NCBI GenBank assembly: GCA_032622095.1
Contig: CP136064.1
Location: forward strand, 46,947,573 to 47,011,572
Reading direction: 5' to 3'
DNA length: 64,000 nucleotides
DNA from: Siphonodentalium dalli
Lineage: Eukaryota > Mollusca > Scaphopoda > Gadilida > Siphonodentaliidae
In this document: positions 33,760 through 47,119 of the stretch, piece by piece
How the letters are laid out: each line of letters begins with the position of its first letter
How positions within the stretch are numbered: position 1 is the stretch's first letter
Program-made: the position numbers and the translations under genes
Notes under the pieces: model-generated
The model's database searches: none
Told to the model about the DNA's origin: nothing
The model's input: the letters and a program-made list of their open reading frames with translations, nothing else

Positions 33760-35840
33760 TCTTGTAAATTATTGTAAAAATCTGGGATACAAAATAAATA
33801 ATGTTTATACCAATAGTGAAAACTGATTTTAAATTTAAGAGTTTTCGGTTCCATTTTTTCGCAAACGTGACAACTGTCATGATGTAACCACATATTGTTA
33901 TAAAATGTCAGCACAGTGTGTGAATAACGGTTTGTGTTTGATATTTCTCACATTTATTGTCGACAATTATATGGAAACAATCGAAACATTTGGAGACCAT
34001 CTTGGATTTTGAGGAATTTCTCAAACTGCTGATTCCTGTCATGGGATCAACCGAAATTATAGTAATCCGTCGAGAAAATAACTGTGTACGCCAAAACCAA
34101 GTTCAGTGCCGGGCTGGGCCAGGCCAAAAACCCGTCTGTAGCTGGTCTGTTATTGGCATCTTCTCAATGTTTGAACCATCGAATGCAAATCATATCTTGA
34201 ATGTAATACTCCAATAATACGGATTAGTATATACCCATAGAGTGGTAGATTTAATTTTATACACAGGTTGTAGGTTTCATAATACCATTTTTGTCTAAGT
34301 CATTTTTCAGGAATTGTGTGAGGAGCGGGCTTTTAGTATGTTCATCTTAAAACTTTTGAAAAGTTGAAGCATATGCAGACAAATATATGGTCCAATGACT
34401 GCAATTGTGTTTACTATCTATAGACTCTAGTCATAATTGCATTCAGCATTATATCTTCAGCTTATAGCACACATGTATAGTTAAAACCGTGCGTATATTT
34501 TCCATATTCACACATTTCTTTGATATGAAGAAATGTGGTCGTATATTTGTGATCTGATATTAAAATATTATATTTGGCTGGTCAATCATTGCATGGCGGT
34601 CGTTTCACACCGATCCAATGATTGGCGGGACAATCATAACTGCTGCAATTAATCAGATCACCAATATACGAGCTCTGCTCTACGCTCAAAATAAAGATGT
34701 GAATGTGGAAAATATTTCAATTTAAACGTAAATAAGGGACACAAACTGCAAATATTCACGCGCAGAGTGACGATTCAAACCATATCAGAGGGTGTGTATG
34801 TCAGGGCCTGGAGCGGCTAAACTTCACAATTAAACTTTAGAGTTTGAACCGAGAAAACTGAACATATCATGCACTAACATGCCATAAACTGTTCAAGGTA
34901 AATACCAGATGTAAATATTAAGTAATGCGGCACATTTTATTAGAACCTCAAACTGAGCCTAGTTATAACTCATCTGTGTCACGCCCCGGTGTCACTCATC
35001 TGTGTCACGTCCCGGTGGTCCAAATAGGTAACCAATTACGAAAATATAACGAAATACTCATATTATGGAGACAACATTTCTGTAAAAATCTAGAGAAGTG
35101 ATAGGGAGTTATATATTAATTCTTCCTAAGTTTTCACGCAAACGCTCTTTACATTTTGCCACATTAAAACAATCAGAAATGTTTCTTTAGTGTATGTACA
35201 CATGGGATCCCCCTCGCATAACAAGTAGATTGACTGCCACCCAATAGACCATGGAACGCACCGATTTTAAGTAGACAAATTTGTGCCCAAATTGTGTGTT
35301 TTATATTTGTTTGAAAATTATTGTGTGCTATACATAAGTATTTTATATCATGCTGATAATCGTTTACTCGAAATAGCCACTCATCAAAGACTTGTTGATT
35401 TTTCTCGTATACGATTCTCACCATGATATAACCTACACTTATTCCAATTGATATTTAAAATACTAGAACATTAGGGAATTCTGCATAGTACGGAGGTACA
35501 GTCTGTTGGGAGAGTGGCCATCTTGAATATTGGGTGTAATATATACTGCGGAATTTGACATCACAACCCAACTGGCGTGATCACCGATGGTCGTTGACAG
35601 CACCTTTAGAATACGCTCACGATTTGATAGCGAAACTTACTTAATCGGGTTCACGGTTGGATAACGATTGATATTCAAACGGAGTAACATGTGCCACGCG
35701 AGGTTATAATTTATATTTATCAGTGAATTTGTTATCACCAATATGAGAAAACAGTTGATCTATTTTTACATGCACTTTATGATGATAGTTGTTTTAATGA
35801 CGTTCATAAACTTCTCACATCTAGCCACTGCGAATGCATT
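33760..35840. other. Non-coding, minor repeats only
   Basis: Includes a 25-bp tandem pair near 34975-35020 (CATCTGTGTCACG) and one copy of a dispersed repeat at 35610-35700 that matches 46030-46110 and the complement of 15661-15740. Nothing coding is recognised. Confidence 0.5.
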
Positions 35841-35843
35841 GGG

Positions 35844-35844
<1 letters not shown>

Positions 35845-35900
<56 letters not shown>
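35845..35900 (+). repeat. (TA)n microsatellite
   Basis: About 55 bp of uninterrupted alternating T and A. Confidence 0.95.
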
Positions 35901-35903
<3 letters not shown>

Positions 35904-37400
35904 AACAGTATGGAACAGCCCTCGCCCAATAAAATCCATCGACCCTGAAACTCTCTCCCTCCCTCATAGATGTTCTCTAATTACATCCCCTGTTCTCGTC
36001 CACACTGTTCTTCTACCTCCATACCGCCCACGCATATGCAGTCTCTCTATTGCTCCTTATTGATCACTCGCCAATCTACCATATACATGCAACGCCTGAG
36101 ACAATCTATTGAATCGTAATGAGAAAATAAAATATGTTTAAACTATAAAGACTTGTATACCATATAATGATGACGGATGTTAGGTTAATTTCTCCCTACT
36201 GATGCCGCAGGTCAGTATTAAACACACCATTCCTGGTTTTATTGAAGAGTTTTATGCATTTAATACAATGCAGCACGACATAAACGGGTGTCATAAATTC
36301 GTGTAATTAATGTGGTACGGTCATTGGACTATGGTCCAATAAGGTTTATCTGGTTGTTTGTATTGTATCCGGATGTATTTCGAACGGATTAAAGTCATTA
36401 GCTTCACTCCCGGTGGGTATATATTTCATGTCAGACAGAACTGTATCCGATATACCATAAGAAAGGTCATAAAAAACTAGAAATAAAACCCCAAGGTTGC
36501 ATATTATTGATGCGGTATTCGCCCAGTATTAAATTGTTGAAAACTGCGGTCAGAGTAAGAAATCTTCTCAGATACAACCACATTTTCGGCGCGAATCATC
36601 GCGTGGAGGTCATGGAATTATATTCGGAAGAAAGCGGAACCGCCCGAAAAACGACGATCGGCTGGCACGCACGGTTGACAGAACAGCCAAAACAATAGCC
36701 GGCATGTCGATAACCGAAAGTAGATTCAACAAAACACAAACTAGATAATGTGATTATGTCTTGATTTTTGCATCGATATCTCATGTTTTCTAATTGAAAT
36801 GTCGAGAATTAATTGGCAACTAACAAAGTGTACACACTGTATATGTTATATATGGATTGTTTGCAAATTTAGGCGTGAATGGGTATTCACAGCAAGCAAA
36901 ATACGATTGGCACACCTACGAACCGATCAGCTGATCCAGGTCGTCATGCTTCTCATCGATTGAAAATAAACAAATGGGGGAATTCCTGCCCTTCTTATCA
37001 AACGTCAACACATTTGGTCGAATTTAAGATGAAGTTATCTGCAATGGCATTATTGACTTCTGTAAATGGAAATTATTAGCAATATTTCAAACGCAGAGAG
37101 TGCATGAACCACCGATCGATCTATAAATTATAATAGCCCAATCGGGCTGAACTAGATCGATTGGTCTTCCTGGCATAGTGGTTGCTGCTGTAAGAGAGGG
37201 AACTCTAAATTTCTTAAATATTAAAATTTTGTTTGTTTTCAGATTTGTACAAGTTTATAATGAATATTACTAGTAAAAAAATATACCATTGTCTTTCATT
37301 AGTTTCAAAATAAATGAGAATTTTTTTTAATTGGTAGAAACAGCTGATCGAAAGAACAATTTAGAGTACTCCACTTATCCCATATTCACTTTATAGTAGC
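35901..37400. other. Non-coding, nothing recognised
   Basis: A pyrimidine-rich strand at 35940-36060, otherwise unremarkable AT-rich sequence. No domain or splice-supported coding was seen. Confidence 0.45.
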
Positions 37401-37404
37401 TAAT

Positions 37405-39515
37405 TACACTTAAGCATAAATTATTTATGCTTAAGCATAATTAACTTACGATAAGCGTAATACATTTGAATTACGCTTAAGTGTAATTGGGTTCATCAGC
37501 TATCTCACCTCTATGGGAGGAAGCCAAATTAACATTTAATAAATAATTGAGCTAAAGCCCCCCCCCCCCCAATCAAGGAATCTCTAATTACACTTAAGTG
37601 CAATAAGAATATTTCTTATCGCGCTTAAGTGCAATAAGAAGATTCCTTATTGCGCTTAGAGATTCCTTATTGCGCTTAAGTGCAATACGATATTCCTTTT
37701 TGTGCTTAAGTGCAATAAGATATTCCTTATTGTGCTAAGCGCAATTAGATATTTCCTTATTGAACTTAATCGCAATTATATCTTCCCTTATTATATCGCT
37801 TAAGCTCAATTATATCGCTTAAGCTCTATTATTTATTAAATGTTAATTTGGCTCCCCATATACCTCATGTATATTGGTATAACCTGATGTAGGTTACTGG
37901 CATTAGTAATGCGGTTGCATCCATTTCAGCTTGAGGGGAGTTCAATGAGAGTGTATATGAATTACGTTTAAGCGTACTTCATTTACGCTTAAGCGCGGAA
38001 CTCATTTACACTTAAGCATAATTAATATGAATAATGCTTAAGCAAATACCTAACTCCAACTGATTTCCTCTGTCTGAATAATTGAGTCCATCTCATAGTA
38101 TATGGGGGAGTCTAAACCGATGTTTGATTGATGTCTTATTGCCAGAGTAAATTTGAGGAAATTTGAGGAAATCGCATGGGAGACAGCCTTTTCAAATATA
38201 TTATTTATTAGTGTAAATCAATTGCGCTCAAGCGCAAAAAATATGTGTCTAATAATATATTTGCGCTTTAGCATAAAATTGCCATAAATGTGATCTATTA
38301 TATGGGAGGCCCTTTTCACATTTATTATTTATTTACGCTTAAGCGAAAATAACCTCTATCATTTGCAATTAAGCAAATAGATCATATTTGCGCTTAAGCG
38401 CAAATCATTTGCACTTAAGCGCAAATAAAAATCAATATGCATTGATCCCCCCTGAATTAATTTTACATGGCACAGGCCTAAACACATCACTAAAGTTGAT
38501 ATAGCCCCACCATATGAGGGAAACAATCCCCCAGAAACCCCAAGATCTGTTTCATGACCATGGAAATGATATAGATCTGTGTAGGATATGTCTCTTTTAT
38601 AAAATATAATATATCTCTGGGATGGCGACACAAATTCTTGGGGACAGGGATGCTGATATTATGAAAATAGGGATTTTTCCCCAACTTCAAGTCAATGAGT
38701 ACACCATATGAGAGAAGCAAACCCCAGTAACCCCTAATTCCCTATTTATATATGGCCATGGAAATGGTATATATCTGTGCAGGAGATAATAAAATATACA
38801 TGAGCTCTGGGAGTGAGGCACCAAATCTTGGGACACCAGGGACAGAGATGCTGATATGCATATGGAAATATGTTTTTCTTCAACTTCGAGTCTGTATGGG
38901 GCTATTATTAAGGGCCCATGCTAATATAATATGAGATGGACTCAACCATTCACATCAGAGGGATGTAATGGAGTGTTAGGTATTTGCGCTTAAGCGCAAA
39001 TAAATTGATAGACACATATTTGTGCTTAAGCGCAAATGATTTACGCTTAAGCACAAATATTTGCGCTTAAGCCCAAATAAATAATAAATGTGAAAAGGGC
39101 CTCCCATACTATTTCCGCTAAAGCGCATATGATTTGTATTTAAGTATAAATGATTTGCTCTTAAGTGCAAATGATTTACACATAAGCGTAAATGATTTGC
39201 GATTAAGCAGAATCAGAATAAATGTGAAAACGGCTTCTCGTATTATCGCTTAAGCATAATTTATTTATGATTAAGTGTAATTAATCTATCAATGAAAATA
39301 AATGACCAGTGAGCTTAAGTGTAAATCAATTACGCTTAAGCACACTTTAATCAATTACGCTTAAGCACACTAGTCATAATTCTATTACTCATAGGAGTAA
39401 TGCTTTATCTACATCATACGGTTAAGCGTAAGTGAAGTACGCTTTATATGTGCGCATTACACCTGAGTGTAATACATTACGCTTAATTGTAATTCACTTA
39501 CGCTAAAGTGCAATT
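37405..39515. repeat. CTTAAG palindrome array
   Basis: More than 20 copies of a 12-20 bp palindromic motif centred on CTTAAG (for example TTTGCGCTTAAGCGCAAAT, ATTACGCTTAAGTGTAATT) occur over 2.1 kb. Longer inverted copies surround them: TGGGAGGCCCTTTTCACATT near 38297 against AATGTGAAAAGGGCCTCCCA near 39088, and GAGTCCATCTCATA near 38089 against TATGAGATGGACTC near 38930. A diverged direct repeat of about 195 bp fills the middle (about 38510-38905). A T(C)11 run near 37560 interrupts the left part. No coding region. Confidence 0.85.
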
Positions 39516-39529
39516 AGCTAATACATGTG

Positions 39530-40824
39530 AAAAGGGCCTTCCATTATAGTTATCATCCATCATAATGAATAGTGCTTACTAAAGCTTGACAACAGAATTT
39601 GCCATTAAAAACATTTCATGGCCAATGAGCTAACAAATGTTCTGTACTGGCATATTGAATACCAATTATTTGTACTATTGTACAGGTATAATGTAATTAA
39701 ACAGTTTTGAGTTACAAAAGTAAGACAACTCTTTCTGCACGGTACTGTGCTTGCGGCCAGATTGATGTAAAAATTCGGTCAATGCGCTTACAATTTTCTA
39801 TAAATAGTAACATTTTGGAATTATTACCTCTCGATCACTGTTCGATTATAATCTTTGCCACTAACTCGGCCAATGTTCTTCCGTTTGTGATTTCACGCAA
39901 CAATTCCCTTTCTATTCTTTCCCTGTCGAATTGACTACCGATTGCGATGCCAATTTGTTTTTCGCTTTAATATTCTGATGTGCATGACGCTATTCCAGCG
40001 AACGGTCATCCTCCCTAGAAGCCATTTCTGAGAACGAAACCCGATTCAATCCCAATCGAGTCGGAAGTGCTCGGGCATTTCCGTGACTGCACAAGACAAC
40101 GCATCGGTTTGTTTTTTCGTGTTATTATGGTGAGATTAATCGGGACGATTGATGAAATATAAATAGTTAGCCGAATTGCCGTATAAGTGTACAAACTGAC
40201 TTCATGATGGGGGATTTCGTGTATCTGAGTTATTTTATTCACTATTCCCACAGAATGACGCAGGGAACTCAATTGTGAGGTTCAATTTACGTTTCACATC
40301 ACTTTAAGGTAGCACTCACAATAAATGCATATGCTGCATGTATTTGATTTAAATATGTTGCATGGGGTGTTATGCTAACAGTTTCTGTTTGATGAACAGC
40401 AATAGCTTACTTAAAATGTTCAAGCATTCTTAAGAATATGTGAACTTATATATGCAGATATATGAGGTAAAAATTCACAATGAAGAAAGAAATTCCATGC
40501 ATCCATACCACATTTAAATGTCTTGTTTCCAAAACTATAGTGCAGTAAATATGGTGTCATTTATGTGGGAGTTTCTGGCAGAATGATTTTTTAACTCATT
40601 GCTGGCATTTTGTAATTCAAATAATTAATCAGCCTAGAGTGTTCTGAATGCAACGAATAGACATATTGTATTATACGCTTGCCTATAAAATAGCGGAAAA
40701 TTACCGAAACCTATATCTCTGATAGAAGCCACATTGAATTACGATTTCGTTATTTCTCTGTAGCTTTCGTTATATCACTGTTGCCATCGGTTTCTTTCCG
40801 AGTACTGTTCAATGTGTTGTGCTA
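39530..40824. other. Non-coding, nothing recognised
   Basis: No repeat or coding signal recognised between the CTTAAG array and the TTAA element. Confidence 0.4.
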
Positions 40825-41325
40825 TTAAAGGCACGTGTGGCCTTGGCGGTGGGTATCCTGTGAAAATATATCCACCCGTCAAAAACCGCCACAAACAGAA
40901 AGAACATCAAAATGTAGATATACTTTGTCCGTATACAAATAAGAAATATCGCATACACAGTATGTTATGGTCATATGTTGACCATTGTTATGTAAACAAC
41001 AGCATAAAAAGTTACTTTTCTGGTGTTTGTTTATATTATGATGGTAAACATAAAGAGCGTTCTTTGTGGGTGAATTCCTGATATGGAACGAATAAAGAGC
41101 GTTTATGCCATTTGTGTGTGATTAGCCAGCAGCATTGTGTTGTCTTCTGTAACACAATCAGGCTCTTGCTCAGGTAAAATATAGTAAATCTTTATGATAA
41201 CATGCTGTTTACGCGATGGTCATGGTATATATGAACGGAACTGTATGTGTTTTAATGTTTTTCTGTTTACGGTGTTTGGAACAAATTTGAATATTTTCGA
41301 CAATTAAGGCCGCACGTGCCTTTAA
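40825..41325. mobile_element. TTAA-flanked MITE, family E, copy 1
   Basis: TTAA at 40825-40828 and 41322-41325. Termini AGGCACGTGYGGCCTT and the complement. It is nearly identical along its length to 55416-55916 and the reverse of 57031-57531. The interior carries GCCACAAACAGAAAGAACAT and ATAAAGAGCGTT motifs. AGG/CCT ends with a TTAA duplication fit Kolobok-type nonautonomous elements. The short ORF inside is not accepted as a gene. Confidence 0.85.
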
Positions 41326-42904
41326 CAGTAAAAATGTCCCATGATTGAGCAACGTTGTGCACTAATAAGGCGCATATTATAAAAAGAACACATACATTTA
41401 TTTTATTGCTGAAACATGAACATTCGATATTTTTTTCCAGATACTCTTGATATCTTTCGGTATTCAAACACAAACTGTAGGTTTTCTCTATATATTCCAG
41501 GTTACCTAAGAGAGTGATGTGAAAACACTGCGTTATTCACTCAGCTGCAGATTGATTTAGTTTTTCGAACTTAGCTGTGGAACTTAAATTTGCGTAGAAT
41601 ATGTTTCAACATATACGTTATATATCAATTCTTTCTAATTTACAGATGAGAAACTCATAATCCTGCTAGGCTAACCATGATTTACAACATATATGTGTAA
41701 CTTGAAACGTGTGTTACCATTGCTACAAACAAAAGTCACCTCACTCACGTGACAATTTCGCCTAGACTTCTACGATCAATTAGAATAGAAGTCTTATGTT
41801 CAACGATCATCACACGGAACTGGTACCGAAGCTTAGAGATAATCACAATTACGCCATCTTAGGCTAGTGTGATGGGGGCGACGTGTGGCATATTAACGAA
41901 TTTAAGGGACTAGTGTTCTCTTATGGACAAAATATATATTATTCCGAGTTCGTTTGTCGCACATTAAACTATGGCAGCCAAATAAGGCTTTCGGACCTAT
42001 TTTCAAGATCACCTCTTCCAGTTGCACAACTTTTATGCAACACCAGCATTCATATATCGCCAAACATCGAGTGATTCGTCTTAAAATGAACGAGTAGTGC
42101 ATTATTTGTTATGTTTTGAACAGATGTGGCAATCAGAATGCGACGAATAGATCATCTCTTCTGTGTGTACCTTATAACTAAAGATATTAAGAATGGCCGC
42201 ATGGTTGCATGGATGAACACGGAAGTGTCGACTTTCAGAAAATCACACAATCATTGGGTTCATTAAGAGGAACACGTTCACGTATGCTGGGCATTTGGAC
42301 ATGTTTTAATGTTAGAATTCTCGACTAGCTAGCGAAATGTTGACATTCTTATTGGTCACTTTGCACCATTGTCTTTAAATGGAGCGAGAAGTCTACAAAC
42401 GAGTGGGTAATGACACTAAACCATATGCAATTATTTATATACTTCAAGAGCAATTGGCAGCCGCAGGGTAGTGTTGAAACACGTGTCAACCCATTACAAT
42501 GAGGACAAGGTCCTCCAAATTCTTTCGTGAAACGAGGTTATATGAAGAACTAAGCAGTTTTTCACTCGACCATTTATAATACATTCACTTAAATGATAAA
42601 AGTACTAGTCTCGTACCTGACTCAGACACTCGGCTCACTGTTCCGTCCAACACTGGACCGTCGTGTCGGAACGTTGCGCCTTAGCGTAGTGGAGGCTGAG
42701 CACTAGGAACGAGTCCATAAACGTACGGGCATCATCGGCAACATGACCTCCGTCAGTTTTCGATTTATCTAAACTACAATGACGTCGTGGCGACGTCACA
42801 ATATTATTTTCGTGGTGAGTCGAAACCTGTTGCCGTGTCAACTATGTTTGAAAGAACACTATATTATTGATCGGGTAGCATCATATATCGTTTGAAAAAC
42901 CTTT

Positions 42905-43335
42905 ATTCCATGCGCTCCAAACCACCCAGGTAGTGTCCCAAATCACCACCCCTGAGTGGTTTGGAACACTCGTTGGTTAGTGTTGTGACACTCATTTGAT
43001 TGGTTTCAGACAATTAGACGATTTGGAACAATAAATGTGTGGTCTGTGACACACACGTTATGTGATATGGCCATTATTTGATGGTTTGGGACAGTCAAAT
43101 GATGGTTTGGGTCACCCGGCAGCTGGTTGGGAATAATATGTACATGTATATGGTTTGTCACACCCGTTGTGTGGTTTAGAGTATTCATCGGATGGTATGG
43201 GGTACTTATTATATGCACTAGGACGCCCGTTGGGTGGATGGGGACACTACCTGGGTGGTTTGGGACACCCGAATAGTGGCTTGTGCAATCATTGTATGGT
43301 TTGGGACACCACTTGGTGGATTTGGTCACTCGCCG
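42905..43335 (-). repeat. 30-bp degenerate minisatellite, left arm
   Basis: Units of about 30 bp read GGTTTGGGACACTCG-like on the + strand, i.e. inverted relative to 43855-45030. Confidence 0.75.
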
Positions 43336-43854
43336 TCAAAATTCATCGGATCGTAACCAAATTCGAATTTGGCCTGTGTCTTCTCATATGCGAACCACGT
43401 ACCAAATATAACGAAATTATGTTAATATTGCTCAAGTTAACGTCCAGACAAGAAAGGGCCGGACGGACGGGCGGATCGACGCACGCACGTGTGGACGGAC
43501 GCGGCTGATTTCAATAGTCCTTCCTTTCGGGTGAAAATTAAGGCATAAGTTTTCAAGATGTTGGACGTAATGGCGACCAGAATAGTTAAATGTGGGTAAT
43601 TTTCGCTAAATTTCATCAGATCGATCCAATTCATACAGAAACTATTGGTGCAAATGGTCAGTAAATGTGAAACCATATATCATGTTCAGTCCATATCCGA
43701 CAATGGTGAGTCACATATGGAGGATTTGGCAGCACATTCCCTAAAGTACTAAATTCCAAATAGGTATATTTGCAATGATATGTCACCAAATCTGCTCATA
43801 TAGAATATAATTTATAGACAGTAGTCCTGTATTTCATCATTTACCGAAACGACA

Positions 43855-45030
43855 CAACGAGTGTCCCAAACAATCTAAGGACTGTTAAAACCACGAAACT
43901 ATGTCAACGACCACCCACCTATTATACCGAACCAAACAGAGAGTGTCCCAAATACAACTTGTATCATACACCATCCAACTAGTGTCAACATGCGACCAAC
44001 TGCACTAATCCATAAAACTAGTGTTCCAATCCACAATACGAGGGTTCCAATTAGTGTCCTCAACGATCAAACGAGTGGCCTTATCCATCCCCAGTGGTGT
44101 TCAAACCATACAATGATTGCACAAGCCACCCATCGTGTGTCCCAAACCACCCAGGTAGTGTCCCCCAACAACCAAAACAGGCGTCCTATAGTCCACATAA
44201 TAAGTATTCCATACCACCGATGAATACTCCAAAACAGGATGTCAAAACCACACACATATTATTCCAAACCAGCCAACGTGTGACTCAAACCACCATTATG
44301 TCCAAAACAATAAAATGAGTGGTCAATACCACATAACGTGTGTCACAGACCACAGTGTCCTTAGCCGTCTAAAGGATGTCCGAAACCACACAAAATGAGT
44401 GTTCAACACTATCCAACGAGTGTTCCAAACCACTCAGGTAGTGTCCCCAACCACCCATTGGGTGTCCTAATCCACACATTAGATGATCTGTATCAATCGG
44501 TGAGTACCCCAAACAACACAATGGGTGTTCCAGGACATCCACGAGAATCGTTGCCCGCCCGATGTGTGTCACAAGCCTCCATTCGAGTGTCCCAAACGAT
44601 CCAAGTAATATACCAAATCACCCACCGAATGTCCCAGCCTACCAAAATGAGTGCACCAAACCACCCATCTATTGTCACAAACCACACAGCGACCAAAATG
44701 AGTGTCTCAAACCATCAATGTGGTGTCCCAACCCAACCATGCAGCGGGTGTTGTAAACCACACATCGGGTGTCACAAACTATCATATCAGTGTCCCGAAC
44801 TTTCAAGGGGGCCCAAATCACACAACGAGTCTTTCAGTTCATCGGGGTTTCTAAGACCGCCCAACGAGTATCTGAAACCAACAAGTCGAGTGTCTAAATC
44901 CATCTAACGAGTGTCGTATCTACACTAGTGTACAACGCTATCCATCGAGTATCCCAAATGACCAACCGACTGTCCCAATCTATCAAATGAGTACCCTAAA
45001 CCATCCAACGAGTATCCCGTGGTTAAACTC
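43855..45030 (+). repeat. 30-bp degenerate minisatellite, right arm
   Basis: About 35 degenerate units contain CGAGTGTCCCAAACCACCCA. Stops are rare in some frames, so several spurious ORFs appear here; none has a domain. Confidence 0.8.
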
Positions 45031-45314
45031 GTTGGATCGTTTTGAAGACGTACTAGATTGTCTGGGAAACTGACTATCTATGACTATTCTGTATTACATT
45101 AACCACTCCGCTGTAGGCGACAAAACGTCGTTAAATGTGGAAGGGTGACATTGGAAATAGAGCCAAAATCCACATCTAGCTGCCACGTTTCGCTGTGCGA
45201 CAAACGGATTCGAAATCTTGCCATAAGAAAACACAATCCCATTAATTCCTGTTTGTTTTATGGTGACACGTTCCTCCATCCAGGCCTACACTAGCTAATA
45301 ACCGAGAAGATAAC

Positions 45315-45713
45315 TTAACCCTTTACCCAACAAACCGGCCAAAACCGGCCAAATAAAGCTTCAACAGCCTAAAATATCTTCGGTCTGTCTCAATAGAACC
45401 ATACAAATATGGATATCATTGGAACCGGCTCCTCGACCACATTGTGATAGTTACAGTTATGCCCTGTGCCAATGCATTATCTTATATATGCGAGTCGACC
45501 ATAGGTCGCCTCACATATATAAGAGAATGCATTGGCCTAAAAAAATCTTTTTTTAATACTTTTTACCATTTTTTCTTACATTCTTTAACAATTTTATAAG
45601 TTTTAATGTGTTAAGCCAATGCATTCTCTTATATATGCGAGGCGACCTATGGTCGACTCGCATATATAAGAGAATGCATTGGCACAGGGCCGTTCTGTTG
45701 GGTAAAGGGTTAA
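45315..45713. mobile_element. TTAA-flanked MITE, family B, copy 3
   Basis: TTAA at 45315-45318 and 45710-45713, termini CCCTTTACCCAACA and TGTTGGGTAAAGGG. Same orientation and order as 19168-19522, including the two GCCAATGCATTMTCTTATAT palindromes. Confidence 0.88.
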
Positions 45714-47020
45714 TTGTGATGCGTTCTTAATTTATTTTAAGTTTCAATTGCTATTCGCGACAACCGTTCTCGGGAGTTGATTATTTGATCTCTATGAAAA
45801 TTACAGTCATCTACATATATTTACATACACCTGATATCTCTTCCGATTTCCCCATAGCGTTACGGTAGACGCGCCCCCTTATTCAATGCGTTCATATACA
45901 TATGAACGTAACGTGGCGTCACTTTCAATGTCGTTCATAGGTTTATGAACACATTGGTCCCGGAAATCACCGGGGATTGTCGGACATTACCGACTGCTTG
46001 AGTATCTAGTCAGCCAATACGCCAAGGATTTGATAGCAAACAATATGTAATCGAGGTTCACGATTGGATGGCTAGTGGCATCTAATCGCGAGCACGGGTG
46101 GCACGACATGTTCGATTGACTATCAGAATGTTGGTTATCATATAATCCCATATCCCATAATATGTCAAATATAGCGAATTATCGAAATATGAAATACAAC
46201 GAAAAAGCGTAATATAAAAATACAGCGAAATAGCACGAAAAATCGAAATAGGAAAATACAGCGAAATAGGGCGAAATATAGAGCGAAATATAGAAATAGG
46301 AAATTATTTTTATAAACGAAATAACGGAGATATTTGAAAAAGTGTTTTAAAGAGCTGAATTTTTCTCGCGGTCAAAATCCCATGACCACATTGAAACCGC
46401 CGTTTATTTCATATGTAACTCTAATAAAGTAAATTAAATCATTGAAGTAAATTAAGCGTATATGTGGTATCAGTTTGGGGATCTTCTCTTCACCACTCGA
46501 CTATTGTCTTGTCGTTTTGACAAACGCTGAGCCGATATCTATACAAACATAGCCTTGTTTACTTAAATATCTCGTTGCTTTGACATTTACCGGACCTCTG
46601 ATATGTGCCTGTTTTATATCACTATGCTTGTGAAAGACGACCCTCTGTGTTCATATACGTAAAACGTTCATTTGACCTAATCAGAATACATACAAGCAAG
46701 ATAACTCCCGCCCACGATTCGGGACGTAAAGTCCATTATAAAACAGTAACGGTATGGGACTCGGTCCAAAATAGCATCAACCCAACCGATATTACAAGGA
46801 GTCGTGCGGATATACATTGCTACATGATGTCCAGTCCAACCTTAATTCACAGAGCTCCTTGATCATTGGAGTATGACCAGTTGTCGTGACTATCTTCATC
46901 CATGACAAATTAAACATTTATGGAAAAGTTATCTGTTGACAATCCCGTTCCATTGCCAATAAAAAATTAATGAACATTTCACGGAACATGAAGGTGATGG
47001 CCCACGGGTCTCGATTGTGA
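45714..47020. other. Upstream region of the astacin gene
   Basis: Contains a copy of the dispersed repeat at 46030-46110, a GCGAAATAG/GAAATA-rich tract (46160-46310), and at about 46340-46410 a minus-strand echo of the small ORF at 58831-59025 (INGGFNVVMGF then a stop). No other coding signal is recognised. Confidence 0.5.
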
Positions 47021-47024
47021 AATC

Positions 47025-47031
47025 TATATAA
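47025..47031 (+). promoter_or_regulatory. TATA box of the astacin gene
   Basis: CTATATAAG lies 95 bp before the ATG at 47120. With transcription starting 25-32 bp downstream, near 47055-47063, the 5' UTR would be about 60 nt. No initiator could be proved. Confidence 0.6.
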
Positions 47032-47119
47032 GCTTGCCGTTTATACAAACTCCCGGAGACACATTGTTACTGAATTAGTTTGATACCCTGCTACACGGCT
47101 TTTTACAACAAACAGGAAG

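Larger units (their letters stand above)
41857..45298. mobile_element. Large foldback-like inverted structure
   Basis: The ends TTAGGCTAGTGTGATGGGGG (from about 41858) and the complement of CCATCCAGGCCTACACTAGC (about 45278) are inverted. Similarity continues inward (TTCTCTTATGG and GTTTGTCGCACA motifs near 41914-41960 against the complement of 45190-45230). Inside, a degenerate 30-bp unit containing CCAAACCACC with GAGTGTCC is arrayed in one orientation at 42905-43335 (as GGTTTGGGACAC) and in the other at 43855-45030. The centre has a CGGACGGACGGGCGGA tract. The whole is arranged like a foldback element, but the arms are old and unequal. Confidence 0.55.

Noticed and set aside
37405-39515. 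Possible CRISPR-like array of palindromes
   Set aside because: Motif length and spacing are irregular, repeats vary, and the context is eukaryotic.
40812-41081. 89-94 codon ORF shared by all three family E elements
   Set aside because: Conserved only because the elements are near-identical; it starts outside or at the element edge and has no transposase motif.
43155-44907. ORFs up to 170 codons in the 43-45 kb region
   Set aside because: They follow the degenerate 30-bp minisatellite and have low-complexity translations.
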